This document shows, one piece after another, positions 58,201 to 64,000 of a stretch of 64,000 nucleotides of DNA. The translations under genes were made by a program, and so were the position numbers. The DNA comes from Drosophila miranda (lineage: Eukaryota > Arthropoda > Insecta > Diptera > Drosophilidae), in NCBI RefSeq assembly GCF_003369915.1, contig NC_046677.1:25810913-25874912 (forward strand), read 5' to 3'. The notes below the pieces were generated by a model that was not told where the DNA came from, did not search any database, and saw only the letters and a program-made list of their open reading frames with translations. Within the stretch, counting starts at the first letter, position 1, and each line of letters starts with the position of its first letter.

Positions 58201-61200
58201 CAACACCCCCACCACCACACATAAATGATACAAATAATTTGTCAACGTAAATTAACCCAATGAAAAATCTTCTTTTTCTTATATACTATTATACTATATT
58301 AAATCCCACACACAAGCTTCGTAAAAAGAGGCGGAAAAACTTAGTTGTAGTTATAAATTATGCGCCACAGGTAGGTCCAATTTTCTGTAAAACTCAGTCT
58401 CTGTCTAAATCAGCGGTGGGCACGTCCTAGCTGTTCCAAAGATCTCTGATAGCCGACACAGACAGAGGCACAACCAAAAAGTGCAAATGAGAAAGCCTGG
58501 GACTAAAATTATTTAAAAAAATACATGTCGTGTGCATGACGAGGCAGGGAGACTCGAGACGTACAAGAGAACTATGCAAAAAAATGCCTAAAAACAGTAA
58601 AATACAAATTAATGTCGTGTACATGATGAAGAGAATGCCTGGGAAACAAATACATGCCGTGTGCATGATCTTGCCGAAGCTCGAAGCTCAGTCAGAATCC
58701 TCAGAAATCCTTAAACAAAACACATTTCGAGTGCGTTATGAGACGCGTTTGAGCATCACTCGAAACTTGGACAAAGGCTCGGTACCGATAATCCGAAAAC
58801 AAAATACATGTCGTGTGCATAACAAAGAACATTGTTGGCCGACTTAAGAGTCTCCGATAGGGGTTGAACAGAAAGCGAGCCGTGCCTACCGCTGGTCTAA
58901 ATGTTATTTCTTGTTCTTGTGTGTCTTGTACATCGCCTCATATATTTTTGGTAGAGGTTTTCCCGTATTTTTAGTTGGTAGCCATAGTATCTTTTGAGGC
59001 ACATCCATATCTTAAGTTTAACCATTGAAAACATACCCCAACATATCACAGCATTTGGTGTGACACCTCCGCTAATCAATCTCTTGAATCCTACCCACAG
59101 ATCGAGGAGAATAGCCGCAACCTAGAATATTTGGGTCATGGTATTGGCGGTTCGGTTAGCTCCCTCGACAGCGTTGGCAATCAGAAGCATGGCGACCTTA
59201 AGGCTGAGAAATGGAAGCAAGGAGCCAGAAAAACGCTACTCAATTGGGTGACAAATGCCCTGCCAAAGTGAGTAGAGAATTGTATATGTTTAATGCTGAA
59301 TTGGTATGCTAATTTGTATCCCATAAACAGAGACAGTGGCGTGGAGGTGAAAGATTTCGGCGCCAGCTGGAGAGATGGCGTCGCTTTCCTAGCCTTGATC
59401 GATGCCATAAAAGCGAATCTGGTCAATTTAGCAGAGCTAAAGAAGACCAGCAATCGTCAGCGTTTGGAGACAGCTTTCGATGTGGCCGAAAGCAAGTTGG
59501 GCATTGCCAAACTATTGGACGCTGAGGATGTGGATGTACCCAAGCCAGATGAGAAGAGTATCATGACATATGTGGCACAGTTCTTGCACAAGTATCCCGA
59601 ACCAAAGGTAAGAGCAGTCGCCTAGGCTTTCAAGGAAACCCCTCTTTAATATTACTCTTTCGTTCAAGGGTGCCTCACGCGATCAATCGCATATTCAGCA
59701 AGAGGCGGACGAGCTGCGTCGCTTCTTGGTGGAGAAGACCACCGAGTATGAGCCCATGGTCATGCAGAGCTCTTTTCCACGTGATTTTAGTGAATATCTT
59801 CTGGCACGTTCAGAGGTCGATGCCCATTTGTCGGCATACAACCGCCTGAAGCAATTGATTGAGAGCCAAAGCGGTTTCCTGCAGGTCTCACATCAATCGT
59901 GGAATGAAATCAATGAGCTGTGGCAGCGCCTCCAGTACCAGATGATGTACTGGCTCTGGCTGTTGGACGCCGAGCTGCCCGGCGAATTCGGCATCGTTGG
60001 CAAATGGCTGGCCGAAGCCGAGAAACTACTGATGGACAATGATATACCCAATGCCATGAATGAGGAGACGGCGGCTGTGATTAGCAGAAAGCTGGAAGAG
60101 CATAAGCTCTTCTTTGCCGATCTGCCGCGCATTCTGGCCATGTTCGACAATGCCAAACGGTCGCCGTTGGCCCAGCAGGTGCCACTGGAGCAGCTGCGCA
60201 ATATGGAGCGACGCCTGCAAGAGGTGGGACCCAAGGCCGCTGAGCGGCGCATCCGTTTGAAGTTCCTCGAGCACAAGTGCTGTCTGATTGCGTTCCTCAA
60301 TCTCGTGGAGAACAAGATGCGCGGCTGGACTGGGAAGTACGGGCACGAGGAGAAGGTGGCCCAGCAGCTGGAGCAGTACAAGAACTTTGTGTCGCGCAAC
60401 AAGATCTTCCAGGAGTTCCAGAAGGCCTTCGTGGACATGCAACAGGTCGTGGAAGAGTACAAGCGCGAGGGCAATGTGCCGCGCAAGGACATCAACGAGA
60501 TCGATCGCTTCATGTACGAGACGGAAGAGCGCTGGAAGCGCGTCTCCATGGAGCTCAAGTGCTGCCAGAACTCGCTCGAAGAGGTCGTCAACTGTTGGCG
60601 TAGCTGGAACCAGCTGGCCCCCAGCTGCGAGGAGTGGCTGCTCCTCGCCGAACAGAAGGTCAATCAAAGCGAGGACGACCGTCTGGAGTTCTTCCAGGAT
60701 ATACCCGTGTGGAAGGACAAGTTCGATGCTCTGGCCAGCTCTGCCAATTATCTGATTGCCTCTTGCGAGGAGCCCATCGCCCAGCAGCTGCGTCAGCGCC
60801 ATGGCGCTCTCGCTGACCGCTTTGAGCGTCTGTTTGCCAACACCAAGCAGTACATGCACGCGGGCGACATCATACGCTCCCGTCAGGAGTACAAGTCGGG
60901 CATTGAGCAGCTGTCCCGTTGGCTGCGTGGCGCCGAAAGCGTGCTGGATCAGCGTCAGGTGCTAGGCAACAGCGAGCAGATCCGGCAGTATGGCCAACAG
61001 CTGCAACAGTTGGCCAGCGAGATCGACGACAACGAGGAGCTGTTCAAGACCATCAGCCGCAACTTCCAGGGACTCATACAGGACTTGTCCCGCGATGAGG
61101 TGGACAAGATGATGAAGCTATTGAAACAGGAGAAGGAATCCCTAGTGCGCATACGCGCACAGCTGCCGGCCAAGCTGCATCTCTTCCATCAACTGCAGAT

Positions 61201-64000
61201 CCAACAGGAATCATTGGAGGCTGGTCAGAAGGAGATCCATCAGTGGCTAAGCGAGGCCGAGCAGCTGCTGAGCACCCACAACCTTTCGGGCGGAAGGGAC
61301 TCGATCAACGAGCAGCTGCATAAACACAAGACATACTTTTCGCGCACTGTGTACTACCGCTCGATGCTGGAGAGCAAGAACAAGGTGTTCCAGAATCTAC
61401 TGAAGGCCGTGGCATCGGATGACAAGATCGACACGGCGCCTGGCTCCCAGCAAATGCAGCAGCTGAACGAACGCTTTAACTATGTGATCCAGAATGCCCA
61501 GCAATGGGAGCAGCGTCTGGACGCGGCCGCTGGTGGCTGGAGCAACTTCAAAGATAACGAACGGGTGGTCAGTGAATGGCTCACCCAGGCCGAATCCATG
61601 CTGGTGGAGAAGCACATCGAATCGAAGACCACCATCGAGACACAGAAATACTTCTTTGAGCAGGTCAATGATCGCTGGATGAACGACCTCGTGCAATCCG
61701 CACAGCAATTGCTGACCACGCTGCCAGCCCAGGAGCAGCCAGCGGTGGTGCAGAGCGTCGAGCAGCTGCAGTCGCGCTGGAAGAATGTCCTGTCGCAGGC
61801 ACCGCTCCATCTGCTGAAGCTGGAGTTCCGTCTGGATGAGAATGCCTTCTATCAGTCGCTCAAGGACGTGGAGAAGGAGCTGCAACTGGAGCAGCAGGCC
61901 CTCAACCGCAACGAAGACGTCGACTCCATACTGCAGCGCAATCAGCAGTTTTTGGTGCAACAGGATGTGGTGCCACGGCTAGAGCGGTGCCTGCAGAACA
62001 TGCAACGCCTGGCCCAGGCCCACAGACAGCAACAGCCAGGGGACATCTCTCTGGATCAGGCCTACGACAATGCCCAGGCCCAGTGGCATTCGCTGTCCAA
62101 CAAACTGGGGGATATGCGACAGACACTGCAGCAGATCCCAGCCCAATGGCAGGGCTACCACCAGAAATTCAACGAGATGATCCAATGGATGAATACCGTC
62201 GATCAGAGCCTGAAGAGCATTGTCAATGAAGTCAATACCATGGAGGAGTTTGAAAAGGAGAAGGTCGTCTTCCAGGTACGTTTTCCTTAGAATGATTACT
62301 ATCATCCCTTTCATCCTTAAAAATATATTCTTCTCATTAACCATTATGCTTGCATTAAAGCTGAGGGAGCTAGTGGTAAATTAATATGCTTTCACATTTA
62401 AATATTACCTACTCGTAGCACAGTTCCATTTTGGGGGCACATTGACATTCGCCAATCAATGTTCACGAGAGGCTGTTTTACAATGTATCGATAATTTCTG
62501 CGATGTATCGATTTATTGAGAAGATTTATCAATTTATTGAGAAGTTTCGATAATTTTTTCGAATTTTTGATAACGTTTGCAATTTATTAATAATTTTTGG
62601 CGAATTATCAAAATATTTTGTATGGAAAATTATCGAAAATTCTACGATTAATCGTAAACTCTATAAATGTATGTTTGTAGTATTTTATGGTAAAAAACAC
62701 CAAAATCAGATGAATTTATGCCTCGTTGCGTACCACAGATGTGTTCTTTCACTGAACCGAAATTTGAACAGCGAAAAAACATCAATTTACGAATGTGCCC
62801 AAAGGGAACTAGGGGAACGAACAATGATACCCTTTTGTAATCCCTTACTTATCAAATGTTTTGTTCTTTCAACAGCGAATTTGCCAGGATGCAGACAACA
62901 AGCGCGAGGACATGAAGTGGCTGGTCAAGACGCTCGACGCTCTGCTCAGCTATGCCACCGAAGATGAGGCCAACCTGGAGCAGAAGAAGCTGGAAGATCT
63001 GATTGCCCGCTACAAGAACCTCATACCCACCATTGAGATAACGATGGTCAAGACGGAGGTGTTCTCCAAGTGCTACACCTACCGTCGCGAGGTGCACGAG
63101 GTGGTGTGCCTGTTGAGCAAGGTCAAGGACCAGACAGCCAATATTCCGGCTCCGGACAGTCTGGAGCGTGTGAACCGTTTGATTGAAGAGCAGCAATATG
63201 CCATCAATCAGCTGGATCATCAACGGCCGCACATCATGTCCATGCTACAGCGGGGCCGAGACCTCAGCAAGGATGTGCACGCCCCGGCATTTGTCAATAC
63301 CGAGGTCAAGAGTCTGGAGACGGGCTGGAACCAGGCCTACACACAGACCTCCGACAAGCTGCAGGCACTCAAGGGCACCCAGGCCGTGTGGAGTGAGTTT
63401 GTGGACCAGAAGAACGACATCTTCTCCATGCTGCAGACGGCCGAAACGGAGCTGCGTGCCCTGACGCCCCTGCAGACGGATCCGAAGAATGTCAGCCAGG
63501 ATCTAAAGTCCAAGCGGGATCTGAATGTGCAGCTGCAGCAGGCCTCGCATCAGCTGCTGCCCAAACTGCATGCTCTCAAGTCGGAACTGGCTCCGTTGGC
63601 TGCGGCCGACAAGCGTCCCATACTGGAGAAGGAGGTCACCGAAGTGGAGAAGATGTTCTTCAATACGATGGAGCATGTCAAGGATCGCGTTGGCTATCTG
63701 GAGGACTACAGTGCCAAGTGGAACAACTACAAGACGCGTCTCGCCGAGCTGCAGGAATGGGCCAACAAAGTGGCGCCCAAGAACATCGAAGCCCTGCAAT
63801 CGGAGGACCTCACACCCGAGGAGCGTGTGATCAAGGTGCAGGGCTTCAAGCGCGTCCTTGGGGAGCGCATGAAGCAGCTGGATCTACTCGCCGCCGATGC
63901 CTCCGAATTGGCACCGAAAGAGGGCAACATTGCCGAGGCGAAGCGTCTAAAGGGTGAGATCTCCAAGCTTCAGGAGGTGCTCAGTGCGATCAATCGCAAT
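27485..64000 (+). CDS. Msp300: Msp300 (nesprin family), 5' part; continues beyond the window
   Basis: This is a giant spectrin-repeat protein that links nuclei, Z-discs and mitochondria to actin in muscle and, through KASH isoforms, to the LINC complex. The exons I join are 27485-28286 or 36491-38399 as alternative starts, then 50975-51036, 57764-58036, 59101-59267, 59331-59607, 59669-62275 and 62876-64000 (open at the edge). The long-intron path gives 1771 codons and the 36491 path 2140. Paired calponin-homology domains form the actin-binding region (CH1 from KTFTNW, CH2 from [14 protein letters not shown]), followed by helical spectrin-like repeats. Neighbours (RpL37A, ND-13A) support Msp300 over the related plakin shot. 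Confidence 0.93.
30841..30910 (+). repeat. Dispersed GC-rich repeat, copy 3 (diverged)
   Basis: TTACGCACGGATC, a CAGG.AGAAA block, GAGGAGCGCTGCCGCAT and ACGCGCG follow the same order as in the copies at 3325 and 57320. Confidence 0.5.
35208..35216 (+). promoter_or_regulatory. Msp300: TATA box upstream of Msp300 exon B
   Basis: TATAAAAAG in a GC-rich setting (CCACCCTATAAAAAG) matches the fly TATA consensus. It would place a start near 35238 and give a 1.25-kb leader to the ATG at 36491. No strong initiator is seen there. Confidence 0.4.
35661..35801. promoter_or_regulatory. Msp300: CT and GA runs, possible GAGA-factor sites before an Inr-like TCAGTCAGT
   Basis: A (CT)n run at about 35663-35685 and a (GA)n run at 35784-35801 lie 110-250 bases before TCAGTCAGTA at 35911-35920, which resembles the initiator. 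This is a possible second promoter for the exon B transcript. The DPE position is not convincing. Confidence 0.3.
36491..38399 (+). CDS. Msp300: Msp300 alternative first coding exon B (Ser/Thr-rich N-terminus)
   Basis: The ATG in ATCATGG follows an in-frame TAA at 36458, so translation starts here. The exon codes 636 residues and ends CGAG|GTAAAC in phase 1, matching the exon at 50975 to read [11 protein letters not shown]. The product has a basic patch (RRRRAHEHK), a charged helical segment ([16 protein letters not shown]), two copies of [10 protein letters not shown] (residues 193-202 and 219-228), and a long Ser/Thr-rich disordered part. No enzymatic domain is visible. The frame would run on to 38569 if the donor were not used, giving 692 residues with no CH domain. 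Confidence 0.85.
38400..50974. other. Msp300: 12.6-kb Msp300 intron before the CH1 exon
   Basis: AT-rich intron with no supportable internal exon. Contents that stand out are a cluster of CGAAT/ATTCG words (39615-39725), GGTC/GGTTG tandem repeats (40107-40140), a degenerate minisatellite (43399-43870), a GC-richer block open on both strands (46260-46550) that contains the octamer ATGCAAAT, and a TGTACC-rich run (50716-50780). The 5' portion probably holds muscle enhancers, but I cannot point to one. Confidence 0.5.
43399..43870 (+). repeat. Degenerate minisatellite with AGTAGAGCG..TTCTGGCAGA unit
   Basis: Seven diverged copies of (G/A)TAGAGCG followed by a TTCTGGCAGA-like core occur near 43438, 43470, 43502, 43613, 43741, 43780 and 43842. 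A longer word, TCTGGCAGATCCTTTTCC, occurs at 43696 and 43792, 96 bases apart. The first two copies are 32 bases apart and match over 23 bases. Unit length varies, so this is an old array. Confidence 0.7.
50975..51036 (+). CDS. Msp300: Msp300 exon starting CH1
   Basis: This 62-base exon lies between TTTGCAG and GTGAGT. It encodes [21 protein letters not shown], the first helix of the first calponin-homology domain, entering in phase 1 and leaving in phase 0. Both alternative first exons fit it. Confidence 0.93.
51579..51697 (+). repeat. Four-copy minisatellite of 29-30 bases
   Basis: Units begin at 51579, 51609, 51639 and 51668 with CTAGATATGTT or variants, and two share GTTGTATCTTTCA.ATAAA. 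Regular spacing of 30, 30 and 29 bases shows tandem origin. Confidence 0.75.
51725..51751 (+). repeat. Dispersed CTTATGGGAAATTT repeat, copy 3
   Basis: It reads TTCGCTTATGGGAAATTTGC then ACAGCGAG and lies immediately after the 30-base minisatellite. Confidence 0.6.
52480..52625. repeat. AT-only low-complexity tract
   Basis: Repeated TTTTATTTTAATTTT-like words make up nearly the whole tract; no function is evident. Confidence 0.7.
57320..57403 (+). repeat. Dispersed GC-rich repeat, copy 2
   Basis: This shares GGAAGAAACT, GACCGAGGGGCGCTGC and GCATGAC with the copy at 3325-3406. The preceding words CACCAAGCTGAAGCTT recur at 57652-57668, suggesting a local duplication of its left part. Confidence 0.65.
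57764..58036 (+). CDS. Msp300: Msp300 exon with most of CH1
   Basis: Phase 0 on both sides, 91 codons, from [17 protein letters not shown] to [10 protein letters not shown]. The motifs [17 protein letters not shown] and [18 protein letters not shown] are hallmarks of an actin-binding type 1 CH domain. Confidence 0.96.
58037..59100. other. Msp300: Msp300 intron between CH1 and linker exon
   Basis: The 1.06 kb include a degenerate minisatellite with the core ATGTCGTGTGCATGA (58523-58822). No coding sequence is evident. Confidence 0.6.
58523..58822 (+). repeat. Degenerate minisatellite with ACATGTCGTGTGCATGA core
   Basis: Cores start at 58523, 58612, 58652, 58722 and 58806, several preceded by GCCT...A-rich and AAATAC. 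Spacings are uneven (40-89 bases), so the array is old and has lost pieces. Confidence 0.7.
59101..59267 (+). CDS. Msp300: Msp300 exon: CH1-CH2 linker and start of CH2
   Basis: The exon starts at [12 protein letters not shown], passes a Gly/Ser linker and begins CH2 at [14 protein letters not shown]. It ends in phase 2 before GTGAGT. Confidence 0.94.
59331..59607 (+). CDS. Msp300: Msp300 exon: remainder of CH2
   Basis: It enters in phase 2 (completing [12 protein letters not shown]) and leaves in phase 0 at EPK|GTAAGA. The sequence [15 protein letters not shown] followed by [20 protein letters not shown] is characteristic of type 2 CH domains. Confidence 0.95.
59669..62275 (+). CDS. Msp300: Msp300 exon: spectrin-like repeats
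   Basis: One 869-codon exon in phase 0, from [18 protein letters not shown] to EKVVFQ|GTACGT. It is almost entirely helical with heptad spacing and recurring W/L positions about 110 residues apart, as in spectrin repeats (for example [47 protein letters not shown]). No catalytic motif is seen. Confidence 0.96.
62276..62875. other. Msp300: Msp300 intron with degenerate ATCGAT/AATTTATT sequence
   Basis: This 600-base intron has a stretch (62480-62655) of imperfectly repeated ATCGATAATTT- and AATTTATTGAGAAG-like words. There is no coding evidence. Confidence 0.6.
62876..64000 (+). CDS. Msp300: Msp300 exon: further spectrin-like repeats (cut by window edge)
   Basis: The exon enters in phase 0 after AACAG with [20 protein letters not shown] and stays open for 375 codons to the window end. 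It has the helical, Leu/Gln/Lys-rich pattern of the previous exon ([40 protein letters not shown]). Confidence 0.95.

Noticed and set aside
60026..60859. 277-codon and 256-codon minus-strand frames opposite the spectrin-repeat exon
   Set aside because: Complement of Leu/Gln/Glu-rich helical coding sequence, which naturally lacks stops on the other strand.
27485..64000. Assignment of the CH-spectrin gene to short stop (plakin)
   Set aside because: The CH1-CH2 linker ([12 protein letters not shown]...), the spectrin repeats straight after CH2 without a plakin domain, and the RpL37A/ND-13A neighbourhood all favour Msp300.
1..64000. tRNA genes, CRISPR arrays, bacterial-type operons
   Set aside because: By eye I found no cloverleaf with A/B boxes and no regularly spaced identical repeats with unique spacers. 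The genes are intron-bearing nuclear insect genes. A tRNAscan run would be needed to exclude tRNAs fully.

Overview
This is nuclear DNA from a Drosophila-type fly. Proteins split into phased GT/AG exons read as fly orthologues, and the AT-rich non-coding DNA carries simple repeats and a DINE-1/INE-1-like element typical of the genus. The gene set (pgant5, RpL37A, a PANK4-like phosphatase, a HAX1-like gene, ND-13A, Msp300) recalls D. melanogaster polytene region 25C (2L, Muller element B). The non-coding sequence does not look like D. melanogaster, so I infer another Sophophora species, perhaps of the obscura group; the species call is weak.

Layout: 1-6977 non-coding; 7581-13305 (+) pgant5, a Golgi polypeptide GalNAc-transferase; 15868-16394 (-) RpL37A, head to head with 16837-17928 (+), a DUF89/PANK4-type phosphatase; 17929-19715 intergenic with a dense GATAA cluster; 19716-21223 (+) HAX1-like gene; 22798-23309 (-) ND-13A (NDUFS6, complex I); 24176 to beyond the right edge (+) Msp300 (nesprin). 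Within the window Msp300 has two alternative coding first exons (27485 and 36491), very large introns, a split pair of calponin-homology domains and the first spectrin-repeat exons. The reading frame is still open at 64000.

The genes are not one pathway. Three are compact housekeeping genes (ribosome, complex I, cofactor damage control) lying between a Golgi glycosyltransferase and a giant muscle/nuclear-envelope linker. RpL37A/DUF89 share a divergent promoter of about 200 bp, HAX1-like and ND-13A converge tail to tail, and ND-13A/Msp300 diverge.

The most interesting signals are: (1) a second, phase-matched 181-nt version of the pgant5 exon that carries the active-site lid loop, plus a possible 30-nt in-frame micro-exon; (2) six copies of ACTCGYTA confined to the intron between the two alternative exons; (3) eight GATAA sites in 359 bp downstream of the DUF89 gene; (4) two Msp300 first exons that both splice in phase 1 to the actin-binding domain; (5) several degenerate minisatellites and small dispersed repeats. 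I see no genes of viral, CRISPR or toxin type.
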